DNA from: an uncultured Clostridia bacterium
GTDB taxonomy: Bacteria > Bacillota > Clostridia > Christensenellales > Borkfalkiaceae
Assembly (NCBI GenBank): GCA_947589385.1
Contig: CANPZW010000006.1
Location: 1 to 64,000 of the forward strand
DNA: 64,000 nt
Direction of reading: 5' to 3'
This document shows positions 25,853 through 33,844 of this stretch, in pieces. Below the pieces are notes generated by a model, which was not told the DNA's origin, ran no database searches, and saw nothing but the letters and a program-made list of their open reading frames with translations. A program made the translations under genes and the position numbers. Position 1 is the first letter of the stretch. The number at the start of each line of letters is the position of its first letter.

Positions 25853-26605
25853 ATGATTCTTGATTTATTCAAGCTGGACGGCAAGGTGGCGATAGTCACG
25901 GGCAGCAACACAGGTTTGGGGCAGGGCGTTTGCAAAGCGTTCGCGGAAGCGGGCGCGTTCGTTGCGGGCGTTTCCCGCAGACCGAGCACCGAAACGGCGG
26001 AAATGCTGGGTGATAAATTTTATAATATTATAGCCGACCTTAGCTCTTGCGACGTCATTCCCCGCATTATCGACGAAACGCTTGCGAAATTCGGCAGAAT
26101 CGATATTCTTGTAAACAACGCGGGGATAATAAAAAGGCAGGACAGCATAGAATTTTCCGAAGAAAATTGGGATTCGGTTTTAAGCGTTAATTTAAAGACG
26201 GTTTTCTTCCTGACCCAAGCGGTCGCGCGGCAATTTATAAAACAGGGCGGCGGCGGAAAAATCATAAATATAGCTTCGATGCTGTCCTATCAAGGCGGCA
26301 TACGCGTGCCCTCTTACACGGCTTCGAAGTCGGCAATCAAGGGGATAACAATGACCCTTGCCAACGAATGGGCGAAGTACAATATCAACGTGAACGGTAT
26401 CGCGCCCGGATATATGGCGACTAACAACACTCAGGCTTTAAGGCAGGACGAAGAACGTTCCGCCGACATTCTTGCGCGGATTCCCGCAGGGCGCTGGGGC
26501 ACTCCCGCCGACCTCGAAGGCGCGGCTGTATTCCTCGCCTCCGCCGCGTCCGACTACGTAAACGGCTTCACGCTTGCCGTTGACGGCGGCTGGCTGGGCA
26601 GATAG
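25853..26605 (+). CDS. kduD: 2-deoxy-D-gluconate 3-dehydrogenase (DKII reductase)
   Basis: Short-chain dehydrogenase that reduces 2,5-diketo-3-deoxygluconate to KDG after KduI. The NAD-binding motif is TGSNTGLGQG (residues 17-26), with NNAG at LVNNAGIIKRQ. The catalytic Ser is in IASMLSYQGG and the Tyr/Lys in PSYTASKSAI. The segment FFLTQAVARQF and the final NGFTLAVDGGWLGR are typical of KduD. Length 250 is right. It has its own promoter and a GGAGG site, and is followed by two hairpins shared with the convergent gdhA. Confidence 0.93.
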   Translation: MILDLFKLDGKVAIVTGSNTGLGQGVCKAFAEAGAFVAGVSRRPSTETAEMLGDKFYNIIADLSSCDVIPRIIDETLAKFGRIDILVNNAGIIKRQDSIEFSEENWDSVLSVNLKTVFFLTQAVARQFIKQGGGGKIINIASMLSYQGGIRVPSYTASKSAIKGITMTLANEWAKYNINVNGIAPGYMATNNTQALRQDEERSADILARIPAGRWGTPADLEGAAVFLASAASDYVNGFTLAVDGGWLGR

Positions 26606-26663
26606 TGAATTTCCGCAATAGAATATTTTAATAACAGACATACTTAAAGCTTTATGGCGACAT

Positions 26664-26694
26664 AAAAAACACGACGAACACCGTCGTGTTTTTT
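26664..26694 (+). terminator. Intrinsic terminator of kduD
   Basis: 13-bp stem (aaaaaacacgacg / cgtcgtgtttttt) with a 5-base loop and T run. It is symmetrical enough to work in both directions. Confidence 0.85.
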
Positions 26695-26747
26695 ATTTAA
26701 GTTGGAATTTTTTCGTCTTGTAGTAATTATACGTTCCGATAATTATA

Positions 26748-26776
26748 CGTCCCGAAGGCTTAAAGCCTTCGGGACG
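26748..26776 (-). terminator. Hairpin downstream of gdhA
   Basis: Perfect 13-bp stem (cgtcccgaaggct) with a 3-base loop, 40 bases past the gdhA stop. The U tract is weak. A short direct repeat (taattatacgt, twice) lies just beside it. Confidence 0.7.
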
Positions 26777-26816
26777 CGGTAATTTATAGAAAGAAATTTA
26801 ATTACGTTACGGTCGA

Positions 26817-28163
26817 TTACCAAATGCCCTGAGCAAGCATAGCTTCCGCAACTTTCTTGAAGCCTGCGATGTTAGCGCCGGCTACAAGGTTGTAACCGAG
26901 ATTGTATTCTTCGCAAGCGTCAACGATTTGCTTATGGATGTTTGCCATAATGCCTTTAAGTTTTTCGTCAACTTCTGCTGCGGACCAGGAAAGTCTTTCG
27001 CTGTTCTGGCTCATTTCGAGACCGGAAACCGCAACGCCGCCTGCGTTTACAGCCTTGCTGGGAGCTACCAGCACGCCGTTCTTCTGCAAATATGCAAGAG
27101 CTTCGTTGGTGGTAGGCATGTTGGCAACTTCGTTGACAATCTTAATGCCCATCTTGACAATCTTTTCAGCGTCCTCGATGCGGATTTCGTTCTGGGTTGC
27201 GCAAGGCATATAAACGTCTGCCTTTACATTGCCCCAAGGCTTTTCGCCCTTGTGGAATTCCGCGCCGAACTTGTCTGCATAGTCCTGAACTCTGTTGCGG
27301 CACGAGCTTCTCATTTCAAGCATATAATCTATCTTCTCGCCGGAAATGCCGTCCTTATCGTAAACATAGCCGTCGGGACCGGAGATTGTAAGTACCTTGC
27401 CGCCGAGTTCGGTTATTTTGCTTGCCGCGCCCCATGCAACGTTGCCGAAGCCGGAAAGCGCGAAGGTCATACCCTTAATGTTCTTGCCGAGGTGCTTCAA
27501 TACTTCTACGAGGAAGTAGGTTGCGCCGTAGCCGGTAGCTTCGGGTCTTATAAGGCTGCCGCCGAAAGCAAGTCCCTTGCCTGTGAGCACGCCGTTTTCG
27601 TACATGCCCCTTATTCTCTTATACTGGCCAAACAGATAGCCTATCTCCCTGCCGCCTACGCCGATGTCGCCTGCGGGAACGTCGGTATCGGGACCGATGT
27701 GTCTGTAAAGTTCGGTCATGAACGCCTGGCAGAAACGCATAACTTCCGCGTCGGACTTGCCGGTCGGGTCGAAGTCGGAACCGCCCTTGCCGCCGCCCAT
27801 GGGAAGGCTGGTAAGGCTGTTCTTAAAGGTCTGCTCGAAGCCGAGGAACTTTATTATGCTGAGGTTTACGGAAGGGTGGAATCTGAGGCCGCCCTTGTAA
27901 GGTCCTATGGCGTTGTTGAACTGTACCCTGTAACCGGTGTTTACCTGGGGATTGCCTTTATCGTCAACCCAAGCTACTCTGAACATAATCTGACGGTCGG
28001 GATTGACCATTCTTTCAAGAATTGCATTCTTTCTGTAAAGGTCCTCGTGCTTGTTGATAACGGGTTCAAGCGAGGTAAGAACTTCTTTTACAGTTTGAAG
28101 AAATTCGGGCTGATTGGGGTTCTTTGTTTCAGTTGCGGAAATTACTTCCGATACGTATGACAT
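26817..28163 (-). CDS. gdhA: NADP-specific glutamate dehydrogenase
   Basis: Hexameric glutamate dehydrogenase assimilating ammonia (or deaminating glutamate). PYKGGLRFHPSVNLS and PMGGGKGGSDFDPTGKSD carry the catalytic Lys residues; DVPAGDIGVGGREIGYLFG and SGFGNVAWGAASKI form the coenzyme-binding part. The ATG at 28163 (MSYVSEV) is chosen over the longer track start because of TAGGAG upstream and because 448 residues is the normal length. A sigma-A promoter lies 35 bases before it. NADP specificity is inferred from overall likeness to GdhA. Confidence 0.95.
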   Translation of the reverse strand: MSYVSEVISATETKNPNQPEFLQTVKEVLTSLEPVINKHEDLYRKNAILERMVNPDRQIMFRVAWVDDKGNPQVNTGYRVQFNNAIGPYKGGLRFHPSVNLSIIKFLGFEQTFKNSLTSLPMGGGKGGSDFDPTGKSDAEVMRFCQAFMTELYRHIGPDTDVPAGDIGVGGREIGYLFGQYKRIRGMYENGVLTGKGLAFGGSLIRPEATGYGATYFLVEVLKHLGKNIKGMTFALSGFGNVAWGAASKITELGGKVLTISGPDGYVYDKDGISGEKIDYMLEMRSSCRNRVQDYADKFGAEFHKGEKPWGNVKADVYMPCATQNEIRIEDAEKIVKMGIKIVNEVANMPTTNEALAYLQKNGVLVAPSKAVNAGGVAVSGLEMSQNSERLSWSAAEVDEKLKGIMANIHKQIVDACEEYNLGYNLVAGANIAGFKKVAEAMLAQGIW

Positions 28164-28196
28164 TTCAATTTTGCTCCTATATTTATTTGTAATTCT

Positions 28197-28224
28197 ATTA
28201 TAGAACATAAAAAATAAAAGTCAA
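28197..28224 (-). promoter_or_regulatory. Sigma-A promoter of gdhA
   Basis: Minus strand TTGACT, 16-base spacer, TATAAT, 34 bases upstream of the gdhA ATG. Confidence 0.75.
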
Positions 28225-28275
28225 TTACTTTTTTAAAAAGTTTTAAAATATTATTTTTTTCACAATTCACAAAAC

Positions 28276-28304
28276 GCCGCGGCGGGCTTTCCGCCCGCCG
28301 CGGC
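28276..28304 (-). terminator. GC-rich hairpin ending the XRE gene pair
   Basis: Perfect 12-bp stem (gccgcggcgggc) with 5-base loop, followed on the minus strand by cgttttgtg. It separates the XRE genes from the gdhA promoter. Confidence 0.65.
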
Positions 28305-28338
28305 ATATATCCTTTTAATTATTTGGTAACTGAAATAC

Positions 28339-28367
28339 TTGACCGTTAGTTAAGTTTATTATATAAT
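28339..28367 (+). promoter_or_regulatory. Strong plus-strand sigma-A promoter running into XRE genes antisense
   Basis: TTGACC, 17-base spacer, TATAAT. No credible plus-strand gene follows within 600 bases; a transcript would be antisense to the frameshifted XRE gene at 28410-28641 and its neighbour. It may produce a regulatory RNA, or be a chance match in AT-rich DNA. Confidence 0.45.
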
Positions 28368-28409
28368 ATAGGTATAAAATAACTGAAAGACGCACGTCCG
28401 CTCTCACCG

Positions 28410-28641
28410 TCAATCCGTAACTTTATCAAACACAGGGTCGTCGAAAAATTCCTTTAAAGTTATGCCTAAGGTGGAAGTTATCTGGCAAAGCGTGTCGAGC
28501 TGTACGGATTTATTATGCCTGTCAAGTATAAGGTACAGCGTCGAACGCGGGATTCCGCCGTTCGCGCAGGCGGTATTTAGTCATTTTCTTTTCTTCGAGC
28601 AGCGCGCAGATTCTAAGCGCGACGGCTTCGTTCATTTCCAT
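28410..28641 (-). pseudogene. Frameshifted XRE-family regulator
   Basis: Reading from 28641, the frame gives MEMNEAVALRICALLEEKKM then TKYRLRE and soon a stop. The other frame resumes with NGGIPRSTLYLILDRHN and ends KEFFDDPVFDKVTD. Aligned with the intact neighbour (QYKLSVLSGVPRQT), about two bases are missing in the turn of the helix-turn-helix. The rest of the reading frame is well preserved, so the break is recent, or a sequencing error. The ORF track missed this gene. It lies 11 bases after the neighbour's stop. Confidence 0.8.
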
Positions 28642-28652
28642 ACAGCTAATCC

Positions 28653-28886
28653 TTAATCCGTGACCTTATCGAACACAGGGTCAGCGAAAAATTCTTCAAG
28701 CGACATATCCATTGTCGCCACAAGCTGATACAGTGTATCCACTTCCAAAGTATTGCGGAGCCGCCTCATAATAAGGTTTATTGTCTGCCTCGGAACGCCG
28801 CTCAACACGGAAAGCTTGTACTGCGACCACCCCCGCTCGTCAAGCAGCCCCTGCAACCTGATGCCGATTGCGTCAATAAGTTTCAT
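28653..28886 (-). CDS. XRE-family helix-turn-helix regulator
   Basis: Small DNA-binding protein of 77 residues, almost only an HTH_3 domain: LLDERGWSQYKLSVLSGVPRQTINLIMR covers helices 1-3, with a short tail EEFFADPVFDKVTD. GGTGGAAG serves as ribosome site. The next gene is a frameshifted paralogue with the same C-terminal end, so the pair arose by tandem duplication. No partner toxin is seen. It is divergent from the 149-residue unknown gene at 29006, a possible target. Confidence 0.85.
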   Translation of the reverse strand: MKLIDAIGIRLQGLLDERGWSQYKLSVLSGVPRQTINLIMRRLRNTLEVDTLYQLVATMDMSLEEFFADPVFDKVTD

Positions 28887-28962
28887 TCTTCCACCGTCTT
28901 TTATGGTTGACGTTATATGGAAAAATTATAACTTTCATATAAAAATATTTAGTCACTTTAAA

Positions 28963-28991
28963 TTGACAAATCTTGCCGCTTATGATAGACT
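28963..28991 (+). promoter_or_regulatory. Promoter of the 29006 hypothetical gene
   Basis: TTGACA (perfect), 17-base spacer, TAGACT. It would start transcription near 28998, downstream of the in-frame TTG at 28973 and the ATG at 28982, which argues for a start at 29006. Confidence 0.5.
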
Positions 28992-29005
28992 TACACTGTA
29001 AACTT

Positions 29006-29452
29006 ATGGAAAAAATTTGTTGTATTATAGATTATGTCAATAACCAGTATGAAATGGACTACGAAAACAGTCTGCACCCATTTTATAGGCGATACGTGCG
29101 AAAAACGGCGCAGGCCATTCACTTCCTTTTAAAAAGAGGATTCAGGCCTTATAACTCGACAGACGAAAACTTAAAAGAAATGATAGCCGAACGCACCGTT
29201 GTCTTTTGCTATCTCAACCCTATGTCAAAATCATCGGAAGATATCGGGCACATGAAAAAGCTTGTAGAATACTGCGACTTTGTATGTATGGTTTGCAATT
29301 TTGAAAACAAAAAGATTTTTGATATAATGAAACGTGCCCCTTACAGAACATATACGGACTACGCAGAATTTTTAAGTATTGCGACACGGCAAGGAATGTC
29401 GAGGCTTGCGGGCGAGGACGATAAACAAGAACTTACAAAACTTATAATTTAA
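29006..29452 (+). CDS. Hypothetical protein, about 149 residues
   Basis: I do not recognise it. It is soluble, with a charged N-terminal half (RRYVRKTAQAIHFLLKRGF) and a central part that looks like an alpha/beta unit (RTVVFCYLNPMSKSSED, then YCDFVCMVCNFENKKIFDIM). There are several Cys but no metal motif. The track start at 28973 lies inside the promoter; 29006 is the first Met after the likely transcription start, giving a very short leader with no ribosome site. A bidirectional terminator follows. It is divergent from the XRE pair, a common layout for a regulated accessory gene. Confidence 0.6.
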   Translation: MEKICCIIDYVNNQYEMDYENSLHPFYRRYVRKTAQAIHFLLKRGFRPYNSTDENLKEMIAERTVVFCYLNPMSKSSEDIGHMKKLVEYCDFVCMVCNFENKKIFDIMKRAPYRTYTDYAEFLSIATRQGMSRLAGEDDKQELTKLII

Positions 29453-29459
29453 GATTACA

Positions 29460-29493
29460 AAAACGTCGGCGCGAGGAATTGCGCCGACGTTTT
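29460..29493. terminator. Bidirectional terminator between hypothetical gene and feo operon
   Basis: Perfect 13-bp stem (aaaacgtcggcgc) with 8-base loop, with A and T runs on the two sides. It serves the plus-strand gene ending at 29452 and the minus-strand feo operon ending at 29528. Confidence 0.85.
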
Positions 29494-29527
29494 CGTGTAT
29501 TAAAAAATCAGAGAGTGATTGTGTAAG

Positions 29528-29710
29528 TTATTTTCCCGCAGTCTTTTGATTGCGGCAGTTTCCGTGACAGGCTCCGCAGGAAGGGCAGCCCTCACAGCCG
29601 CAGGAGCAGCCGCTTCCCTTATGCCGCACTTTGCGGTATATGCCCGCCCCCGCCACCGCGACAACGGCGGCGGAAATCAGGACTATTATTACTATGTCAA
29701 AAGGGCTCAT
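29528..29710 (-). CDS. FeoB-associated Cys-rich membrane protein
   Basis: 60-residue protein with one N-terminal membrane helix (FDIVIIVLISAAVVAVAGAGIY) and a Cys-rich tail, CSCGCEGCPSCGACHGNC. This small family is found after feoB in Firmicutes and may act in place of FeoC or hand iron to or from the transporter; the role is not established. Its ATG overlaps the feoB stop by four bases (ATGA), so the two are translationally coupled. Confidence 0.85.
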   Translation of the reverse strand: MSPFDIVIIVLISAAVVAVAGAGIYRKVRHKGSGCSCGCEGCPSCGACHGNCRNQKTAGK

Positions 29711-32046
29711 TTATTTGCTTTCCTTTTTTTGCGCCCGAATATCGAGCATATATCGAATTTGCCCGTGTTGCGCAGAACTATCAAAGTTACTACCGCCGCG
29801 GCAACCGCAAGCCAGATAAAGCAGGTCCACCACCAACTGCCGATGGTATAGAACGCGCACGCCGCTATGTAGCTTGTGCAAACCCAGAACAGAAGCGTCC
29901 ATTTGAACTTGCCTTCGGGCAGTTCGGCTCTCGCCGTAGCGCACGCCGCAAAACAGGGAATCGTCGTCATATTGAAGATTATGAATGCAAGTATTGCGGG
30001 AATGGATATGCCCGTGCCGGCTATCATTGCGGTAGCCGCGTCCACCGCGCCCGTCTCTGCTTCCCAATCTATATACTGCCCGGCGACGATTGCCGCCAAA
30101 GCGCCGAATGTCGCAACTACGTTTTCCTTTGCGACGAGACCCGTCAAAGCCGCCGCCGCGAAAACCCAGCCGAACGCCGTAAGCTGCGAGCCGAAGCCCA
30201 AAGGCGTAAACAGAGGCTGTACAAGCATACCTATGCCGCCGAGAATGGATTCGTTGGCGCGAACGTTCACAAGCCCTTCTATCCCTTCAAGCGAAGCCCA
30301 TTTTACGGGGTCTGACTCGAACAGCTCCTGCGCGTCCTGCAACAAAAACTCCCAATTCCAGCTGAACGACTGCAATATCCATATTATTACGGTAGAGGCG
30401 AAAATTATTGTGAACGCCTTTTTGACGAAATGTTTGGCTTTATCCCACAGGTGAATCATCAGATTTTTAAATCTGGGCCAATGGTACGTGGGAAGTTCCA
30501 TTATGAAGGGTGGCGTTTCTCCCTTTTGGGTAGTGTTGCGCATAAGCAAAACCGCCAAAATCGCGATACATACGCCCGAAATGTACATGGCAAAGGTTAT
30601 GGCGTCAACATTGCCCACGCCGAACACAGCCAGCAAACCGCCCGCCATAGCCGTTAAAATAGGCAGCTTCGCCCCGCACGAGAAGAAGGGAATTACCCTT
30701 ATCGTCGCCGTCCTCTCCCTGTCGTCGGCAAGAGTACGCGTGTTTATCGTCGCGGGAAGGGAACAGCCGAAACCCATTATCATAGGCATAAACGCTCTGC
30801 CCGAAAGTCCGAAACGGCGGAAAATTCTGTCGAGGACGAAAGCGACCCTCGCCATATATCCCGTATCTTCCAGAATTGAGAAGCCGAGGAACAAAAACAA
30901 TATCTGCGGCAGGAAGCCGAGAACGGCGAATATACCGCCCAAAACCGCGTCGCATACGAGGCTGTCCGCCCACGCCGCGCCCCCGCAAACTTCTATCAGC
31001 ATAGAAAAGCCGAGGGTGATGTTATCCGTTATAAGTCCCAAAATATTAGTCAGTATAACGCCGGGAGAAAATACTGCGCCGTCATAGAACAACCCGACGA
31101 ACATTGCGCCGACGTCGGAAAGCCCCAAATCGTCGAGCGCGGGCAGATTGCCGCCCGATATAGCGCCTATGTAGAACAAATCTTCGGAGAACGTCAAATG
31201 GAATATCGCAAAAAGTATCACTGCGAATATGGGAAGCGCCCAAACCCTGTGGGTCAGAACGCGGTCTATTTTATCGGACTTCGTCAGCACTTCGCGGCTT
31301 GCCTTGACCTTGGCGGAAGAAAGTTTTGCGGATATGTATTTGTATCTTTCGTCCGCAATGACGGCTTCCATATCCTCGCCGCCCGCCGCTTTTTCAAGCG
31401 CCGCCTTGGCGCCGTTGCGTTTCAGCTCTATTTCGTCGCTTTCCAAAAGTTTTATAGCGTGGAACAGAGGCGATGCCGCGCCGTCCGATTCGTAAAAGGC
31501 GCAGGCACTTTCTATCTGCTTATCCAGCGCGCCTCTCAAAACCGTTGCGCCCTTTCTTTCGGCGGGCATTGCAATCGCTTTGTCCATTAGCTGTTTTATA
31601 CCCGTGCCTTTTAACGCCGAAATGGGCACTACGGGCACTCCCAACTCTTTTTCAAGGGCTTTGGGGTCGATTTTGTCGCCCGCCTTCGCAACTTCGTCCA
31701 TCATGTTGAGGGCGATTATCACGGGCACGTCCATTTCGAGAATCTGTGTGGTCAAGTATAAATTTCTTTCAAGGTTGGTCGCGTCAACAATGTTGATTAT
31801 GCCAGAAGGCTTTTCGTCGAGGATAAAGTTTCTGGAAATGACTTCCTCGGGAGTGTATGGTGAAAGCGAATAGATACCGGGCAAATCCACGATTGCAACG
31901 TGCTCGCTGCCGCCCTTATATACTCCTTCCTTTTTATCCACGGTCACGCCCGGCCAGTTACCGACGTGCGCCGTCGCGCCCGTCAAAGCGTTGAAAAGCG
32001 TTGTTTTCCCGCAGTTGGGGTTGCCCGCAAGAGCAAAAGTTTTCAT
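29707..32046 (-). CDS. feoB: Ferrous iron transporter FeoB
   Basis: Membrane Fe(II) importer with an N-terminal GTPase domain. G1 is AGNPNCGKTTLFN (residues 7-19), G3 DLPGIYSLSPYT, G4 NMMDEV, and the G5 region is VPISALKGTG; a helical GDI part follows to about residue 270. The membrane part has paired Gate segments, such as GFLPQILFLFLGFSILEDTGYMAR and FSCGAKLPILTAMAG, the second with a conserved Cys. Length 779 is on the long side but normal. Overlaps with feoA (upstream) and the Cys-rich gene (downstream) show one operon. Confidence 0.96.
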   Translation of the reverse strand: MKTFALAGNPNCGKTTLFNALTGATAHVGNWPGVTVDKKEGVYKGGSEHVAIVDLPGIYSLSPYTPEEVISRNFILDEKPSGIINIVDATNLERNLYLTTQILEMDVPVIIALNMMDEVAKAGDKIDPKALEKELGVPVVPISALKGTGIKQLMDKAIAMPAERKGATVLRGALDKQIESACAFYESDGAASPLFHAIKLLESDEIELKRNGAKAALEKAAGGEDMEAVIADERYKYISAKLSSAKVKASREVLTKSDKIDRVLTHRVWALPIFAVILFAIFHLTFSEDLFYIGAISGGNLPALDDLGLSDVGAMFVGLFYDGAVFSPGVILTNILGLITDNITLGFSMLIEVCGGAAWADSLVCDAVLGGIFAVLGFLPQILFLFLGFSILEDTGYMARVAFVLDRIFRRFGLSGRAFMPMIMGFGCSLPATINTRTLADDRERTATIRVIPFFSCGAKLPILTAMAGGLLAVFGVGNVDAITFAMYISGVCIAILAVLLMRNTTQKGETPPFIMELPTYHWPRFKNLMIHLWDKAKHFVKKAFTIIFASTVIIWILQSFSWNWEFLLQDAQELFESDPVKWASLEGIEGLVNVRANESILGGIGMLVQPLFTPLGFGSQLTAFGWVFAAAALTGLVAKENVVATFGALAAIVAGQYIDWEAETGAVDAATAMIAGTGISIPAILAFIIFNMTTIPCFAACATARAELPEGKFKWTLLFWVCTSYIAACAFYTIGSWWWTCFIWLAVAAAVVTLIVLRNTGKFDICSIFGRKKRKANK

Positions 32047-32276
32047 TTAATATCCACCTCCACGCAGGCGGCTTCGACTTTACGCAAAGTGAGCTCGTAT
32101 CCGCGTATTGTAATTTCTATCGGGTCGCCCAAAGGGGCTTTCTTACGCATCGTCAGCTCGGCGCCGGGCGTCACGCCCATGTCGAACAGCCTGCGGCGGA
32201 TTTTCCCCTCGCCCGACACGTTCTTGATTCTGCCGCTTTCGCCTACGGCAAAATCGCTTAACATTTTTGTTGCCAT
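32043..32276 (-). CDS. feoA: FeoA domain protein (first copy)
   Basis: 77-residue SH3-like protein that supports FeoB. RRRLFDMGVTPGAELTMRKKAPLGDPIEITIRG is the FeoA core, ending in a beta strand. It overlaps feoB by four bases. A different, second FeoA lies 75 bases upstream, so the operon is feoA-feoA-feoB-Cys-rich. Confidence 0.93.
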   Translation of the reverse strand: MATKMLSDFAVGESGRIKNVSGEGKIRRRLFDMGVTPGAELTMRKKAPLGDPIEITIRGYELTLRKVEAACVEVDIK

Positions 32277-32309
32277 AAATTCTCCTTATACCGATAATAG
32301 TATATAAAT

Positions 32310-32325
32310 ATTAACCTTGGTTTAT
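32310..32325. promoter_or_regulatory. Possible metal-regulator half-palindrome between the two feoA genes
   Basis: attaaccttggtttat, with arms AACC/GGTT. A related sequence, aataaccaaagttta, lies at 32641-32655 near the operon promoter. This may be a DtxR/MntR- or Fur-like operator; neither consensus is matched well. Confidence 0.3.
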
Positions 32326-32351
32326 GTTTTGGGGCAAAAAAATTCAGGGGC

Positions 32352-32564
32352 TTACGCCACGAGAATTTTACCCGCCAAATTTTTATCGAGGCAAACCCTG
32401 CCTTCTTTGACGACGACAATAACGTTGCCGCCGGAAGAAGAGATAAGGGTTATTTTTCCGCCCTCGCATATTCCCATTTCGTGAAGATGCTTTTTAACTT
32501 TTTCCTCCGCCGCCACTTTGCGTACAAGCAGTTCCGAGCCGCACGGCGCAATCGCAATAGGCAT
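32352..32564 (-). CDS. FeoA domain protein (second copy)
   Basis: 70-residue FeoA-like protein: VKKHLHEMGICEGGKITLISSSGGNVIVVVKEG is the core, clearly different from the other copy. The ATG at 32564 follows GAGGTGG; the track's longer start runs through that ribosome site. It is first in the feo operon, with a promoter 40-70 bases upstream. Two FeoA paralogues per FeoB are common in Clostridia and may form a hetero-oligomer. Confidence 0.9.
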   Translation of the reverse strand: MPIAIAPCGSELLVRKVAAEEKVKKHLHEMGICEGGKITLISSSGGNVIVVVKEGRVCLDKNLAGKILVA

Positions 32565-32576
32565 ATACCACCTCAA

Positions 32577-32593
32577 AAACTAAATTTAGGTTT
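32577..32593. promoter_or_regulatory. Palindromic candidate operator in feo leader
   Basis: aaactaaatttaggttt contains the perfect palindrome ctaaatttag. It sits between the -10 box and the ribosome site of the first feo gene, a place fit for iron-dependent repression. Confidence 0.4.
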
Positions 32594-32606
32594 ATTTTCA
32601 ATATTT

Positions 32607-32634
32607 ATTATAGCACGAAAAACGGCAATGTCAA
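32607..32634 (-). promoter_or_regulatory. Sigma-A promoter of the feo operon
   Basis: Minus strand TTGACA, 16-base spacer, TATAAT, both boxes perfect, 43 bases before the first feoA ATG. Confidence 0.8.
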
Positions 32635-32980
32635 CTAAAAAATAACCAAAGTTTACTTTTTTTAAAAAATTTTTTTGCCGCCACCAGCCCGACCATGTAT
32701 TTTACCGAGTTTATATTTATAGGTTTTACCTTTGGCGAATACCGGCGTTCTTTTCCATTATTATTTATAAAGTTTTATTATAGCTGCTTAAAATTTTTAT
32801 GGCGCTCATGCAAGTTTGCCGCAGAAATTTCTTATTCGTGTCCGTGTGACCTTTTACCTTGATATGCCTCACTTTATAATAAATGACACAATTCAAGCCT
32901 TTTTCTCCCTAAACCACTTCCTCATGTCATACCGAGGGCGTAGCCCAGAAGTTTAAAAGCAATTCGCTCAAAATATGGCG

Positions 32981-33065
32981 TTAAATGTCGGATTTTAGCA
33001 AATTGCATAGTACTATGCTACGCATAATATAATACTATGTAATACAGAATCCGCCGTTTTTAAGA
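32981..33065. repeat. Dispersed hairpin repeat, copy 1
   Basis: Contains agtactatgctacgcataa, flanked by cggatt/aatccg and ending in ccgccgttttta. It resembles copy 2 at 34527-34627 in order and spacing of blocks. Confidence 0.5.
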
Positions 33066-33763
33066 AAAAAACAATGCTTTCGCTAAGCATTTAAAGCCAT
33101 TCTCTCCCCTTTTAATAGAAATACAAAAAATTAGCCGTTTTATATACAAATCATTATAATCTAATTAAAATTTATTAAAAAATCCAGCTTAATTTGCGAA
33201 ATATATTATTGCTCGCCAGCTATGTATTAAATACACATTGCCTTAGCTGGGTTTTCTGCATCCAAAGATACCTGTCAAGCGGCGGGTCCTTATAAAGCGC
33301 CGCAAAACTCGCTCGGGCATAGCCCTAATCGTTAGCAGCGAATAAGTGCCCAGAAAATTGACCTACTATCCCCGCATTGTGTTACTTCCTATAATGAGGC
33401 TGTTTGACCTGCCATTACCGAGCGGGAAAGCCGTAAACGAGATAATCTACGGGGATTGGTCGAGGTGAATTATGGCGTTTTCTTTTTCACCCAAGTAGAG
33501 CAATAGTTTTATTTAACCGTTATCCGGTAAAAGCTGCCCACTTGGGGATTTTCTTCATTCAATCGCCCGTTACTGCGGGTCTCATATCGTTTGAAATGAC
33601 AAGCCTTAATTTACACAGCTCGCCCAAAAACTATTTTAATAATATTACCGAATGTAGCCACTATCAACAGATATCTATCATTTTGCATTTATCGGCATTA
33701 GCCTTTTTACTACGCGTTAATCGGAGTGTTTTTATCATCTTTAACGGCATTAGCCTCTACTGA

Positions 33764-33784
33764 CCCCCCAGACTATCTGGGGGG
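33764..33784. repeat. C6/G-run dyad beside terminator
   Basis: ccccccag / ctgggggg with a 5-base loop; the G run extends to nine bases (33779-33787). It is a stable hairpin just before the terminator at 33798. Confidence 0.5.
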
Positions 33785-33797
33785 GGGTTCGATATAC

Positions 33798-33844
33798 AAA
33801 AAGCGCTTGATTTGAACTGTTTGAGCTCAAATCAAGCGCTTTTT
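33798..33844. terminator. Strong bidirectional terminator-like hairpin, 18-bp stem
   Basis: aaaaagcgcttgatttga and its exact complement flank an 11-base loop, with A and T runs on the two sides. No intact gene ends near it, so it probably belonged to a lost gene or to an unrecognised small RNA. Confidence 0.7.

Noticed and set aside
26724-26756. Short direct repeat taattatacgt between kduD and gdhA as possible CRISPR-like array
   Set aside because: Only two copies, no spacers of equal length and no cas genes.
26928-28160. 410-residue plus-strand ORF over gdhA
   Set aside because: Shadow of gdhA with no supporting signals.
33200-33600. Minus-strand fragments resembling a Fic-type GNGR motif (FPLGNGR)
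   Set aside because: Stops and frame changes throughout, no HPF motif, and the similarity is too short to name a family.
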